Assembly (NCBI GenBank): GCA_964058845.1
Contig: CAXKVR010000327.1
Span: 1 to 59,963 of the forward strand
Direction of reading: 5' to 3'
Length of the DNA: 59,963 nucleotides
From: Carex sylvatica
Taxonomy: Eukaryota > Streptophyta > Magnoliopsida > Poales > Cyperaceae
Part shown: in pieces, positions 22,661-35,250 of the stretch
How positions within the stretch are numbered: the stretch's first letter is position 1
How the letters are laid out: every line of letters begins with the position of its first letter
The notes under the pieces: model-generated
The model's input: only the letters and a program-made list of their open reading frames with translations
Databases searched by the model: none
What the model was told of the DNA's origin: nothing
Translations under genes and position numbers: made by a program

Positions 22661-23340
22661 AATTATCCTCTCTTAAAGTACGTACTGGTTCGGCCTAGCA
22701 CCTCGTGTGCACCCGATGGCTCAACTACTATGTTTTTTTATAATTAAAAGCCTCTCTTTGCACCGGTACATATCAAATACTGAGACTTATGCTTGCTAGT
22801 TCAATTCTGCTAATTGTATGTCTTGATCAATGTTGTAAAAAATGTTCGTTCAGGTTGATTAATTGACTGATTAGTCGTTAATAGTGACCAAATCGTCATA
22901 GATTTTTATGACTAATTGACTGATTATTTTTTATTATGATTAATTATTCTCGATTAATCGCTTGGCGGTACCCTGTCCGTCTGACAACCACATATCATTA
23001 TTTACAATATTGGTTTTGATACCTTGTTTTACACCCTTTTGATGCGTCGCATTAGGTTATAAGTAAAAGAAATCGCAAGGCTATAAGTAAGAGAAATTGT
23101 TTTGCGAAATTGTAAGTTTAAATCGCATTAGGTTGAGCTCCCTTTTTCTTCTCGGACTGCTGAAATAAAAGTTGAAACTGGAAATTGCAAATCAATAGTT
23201 TGTAAAATTTGGGGATAGTAGCTCACAGTTGCTTAAATTTGGGGATAAAAATTGCAAATTTGCAATCTGAAATTTATGACATACTAAACTGATTAAGTTT
23301 TAAAACAATAATGAAAATCCTTGATTTTGCTTTTTGAAGG
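22661..23340 (+). repeat. Diverged composite repeat block, fifth copy
   Basis: It matches 3930-4480 through TATCCTCTCTTAAA, AATTAAAAGCCTC, GGTACATATCAA and ATGCTAATTGTATGTCTT-type words, but with many substitutions and a 200-bp unrelated stretch near 22820-23020. It lacks the CACTA terminal fragment. Non-coding. Confidence 0.6.
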
Positions 23341-23779
23341 TTAATGAACAAATGCTCATTGATTATAATAAAATTATCTACAAACAGAATCATGAGGAAT
23401 TCATTTATACTAAAAAATTTCAATATTACGTATTTTTCTTTCTAAATTTCACAATATCATATAATACTCTTTTAAATTGAAAAAAAATTACAAATTTACT
23501 CACATTATTGTCTTTTATATTAAAACTCACTTTAAATTTATAAATACTCTATTTTAACCTTTACTGTTCATCAAGCAATATCCGTTCAACAATATAAAAA
23601 TGTAATGTTTGAATATGCATGCGTTCTTCTTTGACCATATATATGTGGGATTAAAATAGCAAAAAGAAACAACAATGCTTGCTTCATTTTTATGGTGTGG
23701 TACAATATCAATGGAACATTGAGTTGATATGTGGATTATATCATTACCAGCTGTACTAACATCGAACCAATTCTCTATT

Positions 23780-23908
23780 GCTCTCCAAATAGGAGAGCAG
23801 AATCCTGCTATTTTAAACCTAACTGTTCATCTGTATTGAGATTCGTGCACAAAAAAATTCAACGGTTAGATTTTAAATAGCAAGATCCTGCTCTCCTATT
23901 TGGAGAGT
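23780..23908. mobile_element. Small hairpin MITE, 129 bp
   Basis: The arms CTCTCCAAATAGGAGAGCAG and its mirror flank a short loop. They continue through AATCCTGCTATTTTAAA and AACTGTTC / CAACGGTTAG. The ends themselves contain a nested palindrome (CTCTCCAAATAGGAGAG). Confidence 0.75.
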
Positions 23909-24370
23909 AGCAGAGACAGATCCTGCTAACACAGCAATATCAAATTTTTTTATTCGAGTTGTTGATAACTTGATATTGATTTATCAGATAAATTTAGGAA
24001 TTCATAATTTTAGTTTTTGGTACACCAAGTAGGTCGTTTTATTTATTCGTAGCATCAAAAATAAATTAATAAAATGAATAGCATTATTTTCTAAATTTTT
24101 CGAAAATAGCAAACTGAAATGAAGCGTGTGGCCCCGTGACGAAATATGTAGTCTGCAACCTGGAATTGTGATGCTTTATTACATTATGGATATGGAGGAA
24201 ATCGTCTTTATAATGCAATTATATTTCTAGAGATAATAATGAAAACTTTGTTTAATTAGTATAAAATCATTATATTAATTTGAAATTAAATTTTTATCAT
24301 GAACAAATTTTAGTGATGTGCAAATATTGTTAATTTTTATCAAATAATATCATATTAGTGTTTGTAAAAG
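23909..24370. other. Intergenic, no feature seen
   Basis: AT-rich sequence between the small hairpin and the CACTA fragment. No frame, repeat or RNA signal was recognised. Confidence 0.5.
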
Positions 24371-24754
24371 GCTTAATTTAAGGCCTATATTTAGATTTTG
24401 AGTGGAGATCATGACTCCCAAATTTTTTGAGCATTTAGGGTTTATATTTTGAGCCGAATCAGAGCCTACAAATGGTGCTCCATTTAATAGTAAATTTGAG
24501 AAAAGAGATGATCAATTAATAAACCTGAGAAAAGAGATGTGAGATAGCTGAATTAATGTAAGGAGAGATAGATGTTGCACTAATTAAGAGAGGTGAGGCC
24601 TGAGGAAGAGAGACACGCAAAGATTTTATCAAGAATCGGACTGAATTAACCTTTAATATGCATTATTAGGATCGGTTGTTATAAAAAACCGATCCTAATT
24701 AGCATAAATTAGGATCGATTTTTATAAAACACCGATCCCAATAGTATCAGGATC
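24371..24754. mobile_element. CACTA subterminal fragment truncating the kinase gene
   Basis: It matches 37109-37492 in the same orientation (AAGGCCTATATTTAGATTTT, GAGGTGAGGCCTGAGGAAG, then the palindromic words TTAGGATCGGTTGTTATAAA and ACCGATCCTAATT). The match ends at about 24754, where kinase-coding sequence begins. The element interior and transposase are absent. Confidence 0.75.
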
Positions 24755-26490
24755 ATCACTTTCACAATTTCTATTTTGTACAATTCAACATTACTAAGAT
24801 TTCTGTCAATCAAATCTGATAAGCCATTGCACTTAGATTTTTCTTCTAATAGTTTAATCAGATGTCAATTCTCTTCAGTCTTGGAATCATCAATATTTTT
24901 TCTTCCACATAGAATCTCTATTACCACCACACCAAAACTGTAAACATCAACCTTCTCAGTGATCATTGATGTCAGTCATTCAGGTGCTAAATATCCAGGA
25001 GTGCCCCTCATTTTGGTCATTACTTTGCTAATGTCCTTGTCGATAAGCTTGGACATCCCAAAGTCGGCAACTTTAGCATTAAATTTTTCGTCTAAAAGAA
25101 TATTTTCTGGCTTGATATCGAAATGGATAATTTTTTGCCTACATTCCTCATGGAGATAACATAAACCCTTGGCTATGTCGGTTATAATTTTGAATCTGAC
25201 GGGCCAATCCAAAGGAACTCTCCCATCTCTGCAGCAGATCCACTGATCCAATGACCCGTTACACATGTACTCATAAACTAAAAGCCTATTCAACTTGTCA
25301 GCACAAAAACCGATCATCCTCACCAGATTGTTGTGATGGATACTGCCAATAGTCTTGACCTCTGCCAAAAAATCCTTCTTTCTATGTTCGACATTATCCA
25401 ACCGTTTCACTGCTATTCTCTCATCACCCCACCTTCCTTCAAACACAGTAGCAAATCCACCTTTTCCGAGAATTTTGACAAAGTTTTTTGTGGCCACTTG
25501 TAGCTCTTTGGAAGTGAACCTGGTTGGCATCTCTGGTATTTGTTGAATGATATCTTCATCTTGCTCTTCTTCACGTCTTCTCAAACACACTTTGTAAATA
25601 CTAATTAAGGTTAGCATAAAGAGCAGAGCTCCAAATGTGGAACCCAGTATTGCCCCTAGCCCAACATTGGAAGTAGAAGGTGATAAAGAAGTAGAAGGTG
25701 GTGGAGAAGTAAAAGGTGGTGAAGGGGCAACTTGAACCTTTATATATGCAGTAGAGCTAAAATATTGGTTCTCTGATTGAATATACTGGAGGGAAAAAAC
25801 CTCTGTTAGTGTTAAACACGTGCCATCTTGTAAGTTCCCATCATAAGACTTAAATAGAGCCGCTTTACAATTGCAATTTTGAAGGCATGCCTTTTTGCAA
25901 CTCTCCTCATCAGTTGAATTATTTGCAACGTTATCAACATCATTGAAATAGGATATATAGTTAAGATCTAACAAAAGGTGATTGTTTATGTCATGACAAG
26001 TTATATTAGTAACTGCAGAGCAGCCCAACTCTGCTTGCCAGTTATCAACTGGCTTGAAATAATCTTCTGAGGTTCCTGTGGGGCAAATGCATTGTCCATT
26101 ATTGCAAATTCCATAGTGCCCACAGACTGTTGGGTAATCACAGTTACTCATCTTCAACAAATCAGCCACCATTGTCAACTGATAATCATCAAAATCATAA
26201 AGTCTGAAGTGTCCATCAGACTCTAATCTCATGTATTGTATTGTTTTAGAAGGTGGAAATTTTAAAACAATAAAGCCCTTATCAGTATTGGATAACGTAG
26301 AGAACATAGTTAGGCTGCCATTCATGAATTTTAAATACATTGACTTGTCTACAGTTCTATTTGAATTGTAGGTTGTTCCATTTGAATAGCCATAGTAATA
26401 TATCACTGGGGAATTTGAACTGACAAATCCATAGAAACCATCTGCAAGGAGAGTGAGATAAAGTTGTAGAAGGTTGGTGCCTATCTCCAT
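24755..26490 (-). pseudogene. G-type lectin S-receptor-like Ser/Thr kinase, broken (SD2-5-like)
   Basis: Remnant of a plasma-membrane receptor kinase. The open stretch 26490-24976 (504 codons) shows part of the S-locus glycoprotein region (1-110), an EGF-like Cys cluster (117-136), a PAN domain (about 157-250), a Pro/Ser-rich linker, one membrane helix (277-300) and a kinase domain from about 340. Kinase features seen: glycine loop 342-349, Lys362, HFDIKPEN at 456-463 (non-RD), DFG at 476-478 and APE at 502-504. Directly after APE a TGA stands where the family has Trp (APEW). The frame then continues LTSMITEKVDVYSFGV for 36 codons to a second TGA at 24865-24867. Homology stops near 24754 at a CACTA fragment, so the kinase C-lobe is lost. 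The B-lectin domain and signal peptide are also missing, and a related-looking frame lies out of phase at 26357-26557. Non-functional as written. Confidence 0.9.
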
Positions 26491-27651
26491 TTTTTTTAAA
26501 GGTTGGACCGTCCGATTGACTCATTAAGCCAGATTTCCATGTATAGCTTTCTTCCAAATTCTCTTTTCATAATTATCGAGTAACAATTCTATAATTTTAG
26601 AGAGATCAATTAATACAAAAATTTGTAAGTAAATTAAGATCTCGGAGAAATTCTACATTATTCGGTTTAATTTCAAGATTTTCTAGTTCTTGTTTGAAAA
26701 AAAAAAAAAAACTACTGTCTAATGGAGAAGGACAAAATATCTCATTAGTAATATCAACAATCGTTGTTGCCTTTGCAGATATTCCTTGAATACTTTGGAT
26801 TATATTCAACAGTTTTTGTTGTCTTGCAAATATTTCTTAATCATCCGGTGAAAAATTTCTTTAAAATAAATATATAATAGATGACATGACAAATCAAATT
26901 TAAGTGGTTCTTCTGATTCTAAATTAATTAACTAGCATAAAAGCATATTATTAATTAGTCAAGAAACTTTTACTTAATAAAAGTTGACCTTTAATTGGCT
27001 GTAGTACAACAAATATTGAATTCTCATTCTTAATTGAATTGAATTAAATAATGCTTATCTTTAGTTACGTATTCTTGTGAATAATTGATGCGGCTCTAAA
27101 TTATGAATTTAGGTTGTTTGATTGTATTTTTCTTTTATCAGAATGTAGAATTTTAGAGAAATTAATTAAATGAAAAAATTATAAGCAAATGAAGATCTCT
27201 CGGAAATTCTACATTAGGATTCATTTTAAGATTTTATGGTTATTGTTTGGAAAAAAAAACTTAGTCGATGTAGAAAACAGAGACTAGTAGTTCAAGTAGT
27301 TTAGACAGAGACTATCAACAGTCCTTGTTGTCTTGCAAATATTCCATGAATAATTTGGATTATATTAAATAGTCATTGTTGCCTTGCAAAGAGGTAATGA
27401 GGATGTCACGATGATGGATTTTTCAATGTCAAATGTCATGTCATAGAGCACAATTTTAAATGTTGTTGAAAATTAATTTTATTAGTACTACTATGCAAGC
27501 ATAATGCATCTATATTTGATAAATACAACTCTTCTTGATAGTTCTTTGCCAATAAATGCAACTTGAAATATTTTGGTTGATATTTGTTAGGTATAGCAAA
27601 TAAATGGAAGAAAATTCGCTGTTGTTTTTGAATAAGAATTTAGAATTTAAG
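26491..27651. repeat. Decayed repeats related to copy B
   Basis: Three degraded versions of one unit start near 26648, 27205 and 27692 (AAATTCTACATT, TTTCAAGATTTT, GATGTAGAAAAC). Each is followed by a variant of ATCAACAGTCGTTGTTGCCTTG. The last runs into the duplicated segment at 27652. The missing N-terminal kinase exon is not recognisable here. Confidence 0.55.
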
Positions 27652-30632
27652 AGAAATTGCTCAACTAAAAAATAAAAACAAATTACAATTTCTGAATAAA
27701 TTCTACATTGTTCGGGTTAATTTCAAGATTGTTCTTGTTAGAAAAATAATTTGTTGATGTAGAAAACAAAAATAGTAGTTTAAATGAGATAATTGAGGCA
27801 CCATTTTCTATTTGTTCAATTGTCTAATGGAGAAGGACAAAATATTTATTACTACTATCAACAGTCGATGTTGCCTTGCAAAGAGGTATTGAGGATGCAT
27901 GTCACTATAATGGATTTTTCAATGTCAAATGTCATGTGTACAATTTTAAATTATGTTGAAAATTAATTTTATTAGTAGTAATATGCAAGCAGAATGCATG
28001 TATAGTTAATAAATACAATTCTTCTTGATAGTTCTTTGCCAATAAATGCAACTTCAAATATGTTAGTTATTAATTATAGCAAATTCGGACAAATATGTTC
28101 TTAACAATTGTATGTACATATTCTTAACAAGTGTTCTAGGATAATTTTTCACATAAAATGGCACGAATTGGCAGTTCAATTTTAATTTATTAAACCTTCA
28201 TTTTTACCCAACAAGATTACCCAAAACATTTTATTAGTACTATCAACAGTCGTTGTTGCCTTGCAAAGAGGTAATTAGGATGTCACTAATTTGGATTTTT
28301 TAATGTCAAATGTCATGTCATAGAGCACAATTATAAATGCTGTTGAAATTAATTTCATTAGTATTACTATGCATGCACAATGAATGTATGATTGTTTGCT
28401 AATAAATGCAACTTCAAATTAGTTCTTTGATACTGTTAGGTATTATAGCAAATTCGGACAAATATGTTATTAACAATTAATGTTACTAAATATATATATA
28501 TATATATAAATATATAAAACTGTCACTAAAACAATAATTCGTGAGATGAAACTTATCTTAATTAATATTTTATACTTAATTAGGGTCTCATTCAGTTATT
28601 CCCAAACACTTTCCAACCAATTTTAGTAAAACTTTCTAGAAAGAAAAAGTTGAATAGAAAATTAGTTTAGACCATGTGATAATCATATATCAATTTTGTA
28701 ATTTTAAAGTATTTTCAATGGCATGTTTTTACTGCTAAATTATGACTGGAAGCTTAATTTGCAAACAAAGAATGCTCAATATGGGGTAGTGAGTAAAGAG
28801 GGTGACAACAAGGCACGGGAGATTTTATTGTTATTAATGTTTGTCGTATGTAGAGAAAGATGCTAAAAAATATTTGCAGAAAAAGTTAAGACATGGAGGG
28901 AATTAGCAGACGGAAGTGCAAGACATATGGAGCATAGGGGTGGATAAATTGCTCATAACTCGCTTATTAAATGCTCACTTAAATTCGCTTATTTATCAAT
29001 TCGTTTAAACTCGCTCATTTAAGCAGACGGAAGTGCAAGACATATGGAGCATAGGGGTGAGTAAATTGCTCATAACTCACTTATTAAATGTTCACTTAAA
29101 TTCGCTTATTTATCAATTCGTTTAAACTCGCTCATTTAAGCATACGGAAGTGCAAGACATATGGAGCATAGGGGTGAGTAAATTGCTCATAACTCGCTTA
29201 TTAAATGCTCACTTAAATTCGCTTATTTATCAATTCGTTTAAACTCGCTCATTAACAACTCGCTCATTTAAGCAGACGGAAGTGCAAGACATATGGAGCA
29301 TAGGGGTGAGTAAATTGCTCATAACTCGCTTATTAAATGCTCACTTAAATTCGCTTATTTATCAATTCGTTTAAACTCGCTCATTAACAACTCGCTCATT
29401 TATTAAATGAGCGAGCATGAATATGCTCTAACTCGCTCATAACTCGCTCATTTAGAATTTGCCACATCTAATCCCTGCAACATTAAATCCCGAATAAATT
29501 TCTGCCACATTAGTCTTGCATCATTAAATCATGTGTAATATTCATAGTTTCATCATAAATGTTGTTAGTTTCTATTGGATTATTCTATTTTTGTAATAAA
29601 TTGATTGTTATCTATTGATACTACTGTGAAAGTATTACACTTTGTTGGATGATACTATTGATTTTTGTTATATTCTATTGTTGTTTGTTGGACGATAGCT
29701 GCGAAAGTATCACTGTTGAAATATTGATGATACTGTTGATTTTTATAATATGATTCTATTTTTGTTGAATTTTTATTATATTTTATTTAAATGAATTATG
29801 ACAATTTATTAAATTTTAGTACTCATAACTGGAGGATGCTACATTAGCACAAGAAGAGTTTTATTTTCTGCACTTGTTTTTAAACCATTTTTCTATTTTT
29901 AATTAAAGATTCAACAAGGTTGAATCATTTTGTAATGTTTTAACATTGAGTTTCATTTGGAACTCAAAACCTGTTTTATTTTCATCAATAACTTAAATAA
30001 GGACTTTGATCCTTATTGTAGATCTTCTCGCAAGCTTTCCGAAAAGTGGTCATATACTCAAAATGGAGATAGAAGTCAAAATCTATGACTGTTTTAAGTT
30101 CGGATGCTGAAATTTCAGCATTGTTCTGGTCTGGTCGAGGCTGATAAGACCCGGACAAGATGTTGTAAGACCGTACAAGATGTTGTAAGACCCGTACAAG
30201 ATATTGTACGACTCGTACAAGATGTTGTAAGACCCGTACAAGATGTTGTAAGACCCGTGTCAGAACTTCTCAAATCCAGATTTCTTCTCGATTTCATCTA
30301 ATTCCTGCAAAGTAAGAACAAACTTGCAGCAGTACCATATTCTATAGATATTCAATGCAATATGACTGATTTAATTATTCTAAACACAGGTTTTGGTACA
30401 AAATATAGGTCGAAAAGTAGATACGTTTGCAAGATATCAATAGGCTGGAAATATTTAATGTTCATGCATTTGATAAGCATAAATTATATACACATTTAAT
30501 CTAGATTTTATTATGAAATAACACCAATTGTCTTGTATTTATTATGTAAAATGATCAAAATACACCTAGAATCAAGTTATTGCAGTTATTTGACTTTTCT
30601 ATGCAGGAAATAATGCAAAATAGCAAAAATAC

Positions 30633-30935
30633 CCCCCAGTGCGGATCAACCACCCGCACTGCGGATCACTCCAGCCGCACTCGTGGCGCAGAGGAAAAGT
30701 CCGAGCCTAGTGCGGACGCACTGAGTCCAGTGCGGATGAGCCCATCCGCATTCAGGATTTGGCCAAATTTCGGCAACTTCAGAAGAGCAGATTCCACCCG
30801 CAGTGCGGGTCATCCATCCGCAGTGCCACCCGCACCCAGAGATAATTGCAGAAGTTAAATAAGGAAACTTGTCCCAGTGCGGGTGAAGCCACCCGCAGTG
30901 CGGGTCATCCATACGCACTGGACCCGCAGAAAGCC
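30633..30935. repeat. AGTGCGG / CCGCACT palindrome array 2, inside the solo LTR
   Basis: Ten or more CAGTGCGGGT / ACCCGCAGTGCGG / CATCCGCACT words in both orientations occupy the U3-like part, about 150 bp upstream of the TATAAAA box. The array and its flank (AATAGCAAAAATAC) match 48712-49090. Confidence 0.85.
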
Positions 30936-31087
30936 AATAACTGCCCGGTTTGACAGTTTTTCTATTTTTGGCGCTTTATGGACGCGTTTTTACTGCCAGA
31001 AATACACTTACTTGCCAGGGAAGTAATGCTAAACAGAGCACCCACTAACCCCACCTTCTAGCCTCTAAATCGGACATAATCATTGAA

Positions 31088-31094
31088 TATAAAA
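31088..31094 (+). promoter_or_regulatory. TATA box of the solo LTR
   Basis: TATAAAA lies downstream of the palindrome array. A plausible transcript start follows about 30 bp later near CACTCATCATTC. Its activity cannot be judged from the sequence. Confidence 0.5.
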
Positions 31095-33012
31095 GAGAGA
31101 GTCCTTGGAACCACTCATCATTCAATCTCACATCAACCAACACACCATCATTCTCTCTTTACACACACTTAGCGATAAATTCTGGAGGAAGGAAAGCTTT
31201 CAAGCGAGGAGAAGAAGGATTTCCGGAGCAAGATTCGGCAAGATAGAGGGCTTTGATTTGTCAAAGGGTGTAATCATTTTCTTTCATTTGATTTCTTCTT
31301 ACTTTGTCAATTTTTGTAATGGACCTCTCCAAGAGTGAGTAGTTCTCTCTCTAGGGGTTTAGGTCATCATGCATGAACTTGTTTAATTATATTTATTCGG
31401 TTATACTGTTTTTATTATGATTGTTTGATTTAATGGTAATTTCTGTGAATTATTCTTTATGATTTCATATACTTGAAATTCAAGTACCATGTTAGCTTTA
31501 ATGAATTAAAGTAGCTAGAAATCGTGCTATGTCCTGTTTTTCCGCTTTAATCATTAAACCCCAGCATAGGTCAAGTAATCCACCCTGTATCAATCAAATC
31601 ATAAAGGTATAGGATATCTTATTAACACTAGGATATAAACCGGATCTCCAGAAATTAGAGTTAGGGTTTTGGTGAGGTAGGTATTTCTGAAGTCAAACTC
31701 CTAATTTGGACACCTAGATTGATTAAGTATTGATATGTATTTTGTGTGAACGTGATTGTTAAATATCCCTTTAGGATGGTGACAGCCCTAAAATTCGAGG
31801 AAAATTAACCCAACCCACCAAAATACTTATATCAATAATTAATTGAAATAGGCTAACATATTAGGTTAGAAACCTCATTTAAATCAAACATGAATATAAA
31901 CAAACCGAATAGATAGAATTAGCAAGGGATTGTGGACCAAAGACTCCTAGATCTTCTCAACTTGAAAAGCAAACCAATATTTCTTTCTTTCATTTCATTT
32001 ACATCTATTGTTTACTATTCCTTATTCTCGGGTATTGAACCCAACCTTTAGGATTACTTAAACAAACCCCCCCTTTACTTTACTTTATTGCACTTTACTT
32101 TTATTTACTGAAATTAATTATTTAGGATTTAAAACTAAGTATTTTCCATACTCTCTGTGGATCGATACCTAAAATACTACTTTGATATAATTGTGCACTT
32201 GCAATTTGACTCAAAAGCGTTTAAGGTTTAAAAGGTACATCTTATTGTACTGAAACTTCTTAGCGTACACTTTACGCGCATCAGCATTCAACATATATTC
32301 ATGCATGCAACATGTATTCATGCATGCAACATGTATTCATGCATGCATACCCAAAATACAACATCCATGCACAAATTAAATTCATGTACATGCAATATGT
32401 GTAATCCATACAAAATATATTAAATCCTGAACATATCTAGCTAGCTACCTAGTATAACAACAATCTCTTCTCGACATGTACAGTCTCGAGTCCTGCACAT
32501 TCGAACTGTACAACTCTCCAATTCCACTCACTATAAGTATCATTTCCTCTGTCATGCGTCTTATATGGCTCAATATTCGACTTTTCAAAATCCTAACAGT
32601 CGATCCGAACCATTCATCTTGTTCTCCATATTAATATGTATTTGGAGACCAAATTTTATATTTTTTGAAAATTTTTTACTATTTTTTTAGATAGGTAGAA
32701 AATCACTTGATCTAAAAAATTATGCACCATTAAGATATTTGATTTTCTAACTATCTAAAAAAATAGTAAAAAAATTCCAAAAAAATGTAAAATTTGGTCT
32801 CCAAATATATATTAATATGGAGAACAAGATGAATGACTTGATTCAACCGGAAGGATTTTAAAAACTCAAATATTGAGCCGTAGCACCGTAGTCCTCTATA
32901 CAACCCATAGCACCCTAGCCTTACTCTCTCTCTCTCTATATATAATATATTGGTATATATAAATGGAGGCTTGCTCCTAATTCAAACATATATAATTAAT
33001 ATATAAAAAAAA

Positions 33013-33332
33013 TCACCAACGGTCTAGAATAATAACAGATGACAAACTACAATATGCAAACGCCAACTCATACACATCTGATGGTGTAATATACTTTTGC
33101 TAATAACATCCAGAGGCGATGGAGTTTCCATTTTAACGGCATAATTAACGGTCGAAAAACTAATATTCCAGTCGGTCCGTAATTTCCAACTGATCGCGTT
33201 GGGGCCTAACGCCATCGGTTTGAGCCGATAGCGTATGCATGTACATTTCCTATCAGAACGATATGCATCGGCTCGTAACCAGATGGCAAAACGCGATTCT
33301 AACCGTTAGCAAAGGGTTTTTTTGTAGTAGTG
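33013..33332. mobile_element. CACTA-type terminal fragment, copy 3
   Basis: Near-identical to 3523-3843, since it lies within segmental duplicate copy B. It ends TTTTTTTGTAGTAGTG. Confidence 0.55.
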
Positions 33333-34320
33333 ATAATGCCAGCTTGTTAATTTGTGTTTCGAACATTGTTGGCTTGATTGGAAGCCATATTCGGTTATTT
33401 TCACCATTAATAATTTTAACAATCTTTATCCTCTCTTAAAAACTGGTTGGGCCTAACAACACCATGTTTTTGTGTAATTAAAAGCCTCACTTTGCACGGG
33501 TACATATCAATACCAATGACTTATGCTTGCTAGTACAGGTATGCTAATTGTATGTCTTAATACCTTGCTTTACACTCTTTTACCATCTCTCTGTACACTG
33601 GTACCAGGCAGTACCATCCTTGAATGCAATTTTCAGTTTTGCCAGGGACTAAATCGCAATTTAACCGAAATTGCAAGGCTACAGTTCGTATTGTGAAAGT
33701 TGTAAGTTTAAACTGAAAATTGGAATTAGAACTTGATGGGATTTCGGGTTAGTCTGAAAATTTTAAAGATTTAAATGGGGCATTGAATCTGTTTGGGCTA
33801 AGGCTTTAAATTAATTGAGGAATCTCATGCAACTCACTGTTGCTTAAGAGTAATGTGGTTAATTTTTTTATTTTTTATTTTGACAAACAAGACAATTATA
33901 ACATTAGCTAGAGTAACTTTATATTTACGATTTTTGAACAAACTTGTACTTGGTCCCACTCCGTTCAATTAATTTTCTGGTTGTTGAACTGAGAAGTCTT
34001 AACTTGACGACTGGGCTCAAAAGGAATTCACATCCTCTCCAATACCAGATAAGGGAATCTTTTACAATTACTAGATCTGCACCGTTCTTTTTAACTGGAC
34101 ACGAATCTGAAAGCACAAAATACTACCCGATCCGAATACCAAATTGGTTGAAATTTAATCTCAAACCATAAAGTGAGGTTGATAACAATCAAAGGCGCTC
34201 AATGAGAACACTTCGGAGAGTGCATATCATCCAAACACAGTGAATAGGAACTAACTGAGAAGGTGAAGGGTAATTAAGTTTGCTTTTTTACTTTTTTACT
34301 TTTTTACACGATTAGCTTCG

Positions 34321-34488
34321 AAGTTAATTAAGTTTCGTCTTTTTTCCTTCTCTAGTTCAGAACAGTGATGCCAGACTTTAGTGTAGGACAGTTGACTTGT
34401 GTCAAATAAAGCGACTCACCGACTGCTGAATAAATTTATTCAGTAGTCGATGAGTCGCTTTATTTGACTCAGGTCAACTGTCCTAAAC
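34321..34488. mobile_element. MITE family 2 hairpin, truncated
   Basis: It has the left arm and loop of the hairpin seen at 5039-5262. The right arm stops after AACTGTCCTAAAC, where an unrelated terminus (CCGACATTTTTAAAAAT) begins. The outer right arm is not found downstream. Confidence 0.75.
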
Positions 34489-34717
34489 CCGACATTTTTA
34501 AAAATACCCAAAAAAAAAAAAAATTATTAAAAATAACAGGGTTTGAGCTGAATTTTTAAAAATGTCCTGACCGCCTCATTTATTGGCAGTTAGGAATTTT
34601 AATTCCTAACCGCCCCATTTTTCGGCGGTTCGAGATTTTTTTTTTTTTTTTTTTAATTTTTTTTCTGGACCGCCCAGAAATTCGGCGGTCAGAGAATTTT
34701 TTTTTTTTTTTTTTTTT
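34489..34717. mobile_element. Terminus of a foldback-type element (CCGACATTTTT family)
   Basis: It begins CCGACATTTTTAAAAATACC, the same terminus as the complete foldback element at 49472-50727. Palindromic units of a different sequence follow: CGGTTAGGAATT-type and GGCGGTT/AACCGCC words, with poly-T runs. The opposite end was not found, so the element is partial or extends through the transposon debris to its right. Confidence 0.6.
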
Positions 34718-35250
34718 GCAAATCTGGTTAACATAACAAAACACCTTCAAAAATCGTAAAAACTGACCGACATGCAGTCTTGACATCGTCGAAAAGGACT
34801 GTGAAGTTTCATACAAAATCTCCGAACAGGTATTGAGATATCGGCTCTAAAAAATTTCCCGAACTGCTGAATATTTCATTCTGAGCCCAAATTTGCACAT
34901 CTGGTTAACATAACAAAACACCTTCAAAAATTGTAAAAATTGACCGACATGCAGTCTTGACATCGTCGAAAAGGACTGTGAAGTTTCATACAAAATCTCC
35001 GAACAGGTATTGAGATATCGGCTCTCAAAAATTGCCCGAACTGCTGAATATTTCATTCTGAGCCCAAATTTGCACATCTGGTTAACATAACAAAACACCT
35101 TCAAAAATTGTAAAAATTGACCGACATGCAGTCTTGACATCGTCGAAAAGAACTGTGAAGTTTCATACAAAATCTCCGAACAGGTCTTGAGATATCGGCT
35201 TTCAAAAATTGTCACAACTGCTGAAACTTCACATTCCTGTTGGAGATTTT
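34718..35250. repeat. 177-bp tandem repeat, three units
   Basis: The word GGTTAACATAACAAAACACC recurs at 34726, 34903 and 35080. Units contain GACCGACATGCAGTCTTGAC and GAACAGGTATTGAGATATCG. As 177 is a multiple of three, a minus-strand frame of 122 codons with a 59-residue repeat stays open. It has no recognised domain and is not called as a gene. It abuts the TNP2 remnant. Confidence 0.85.

Larger units (their letters stand above)
30471..32283 (+). mobile_element. Gypsy-type solo LTR, 1813 bp
   Basis: It starts TGATAAGCATAAATT and ends TTTACGCGCATCA. It is flanked by the 5-bp duplication GCATT (30466-30470 and 32284-32288), and the empty site is preserved at 2815-2820 and near 55008. It contains a TATAAAA box at 31088 and a 3' part with TCTGTGGATCGATACC and GTGCACTTGCAATTTG, as in long plant Ty3/Gypsy LTRs. 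There is no internal domain, so the element has recombined to a solo LTR. Short frames within it are not genes. Confidence 0.9.
27652..34488 (+). repeat. Segmental duplication, copy B (with insertions)
   Basis: It matches 1-5200. 27652-30470 is collinear with 1-2819 with very few substitutions. It is then interrupted by the solo LTR at 30471-32283, resumes at 32284 with an extra ATGCATGCAACATGTATTC unit, lacks about 217 bp found at 4375-4590 (deletion between TTAATT words), and ends inside a MITE family 2 hairpin at 34488, where another element is inserted. It includes the four-unit array (28905-29401), the 21-bp repeat (30144-30263) and MITE family 1 (32567-32879). No genes. Confidence 0.9.

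Noticed and set aside
24959..25546. Plus-strand frames across the kinase pseudogene
   Set aside because: Antisense shadows of the minus-strand receptor kinase.
30580..30918. Overlapping 90-codon frames on both strands near 30.6-30.9 kb
   Set aside because: They fall in the GC-rich palindrome array of the solo LTR, where stop codons are rare in all frames.
34847..35215. 122-codon minus-strand frame with repeats as a gene
   Set aside because: It is the 177-bp tandem repeat read in a multiple-of-three frame, next to dead transposase sequence; no domain recognised.
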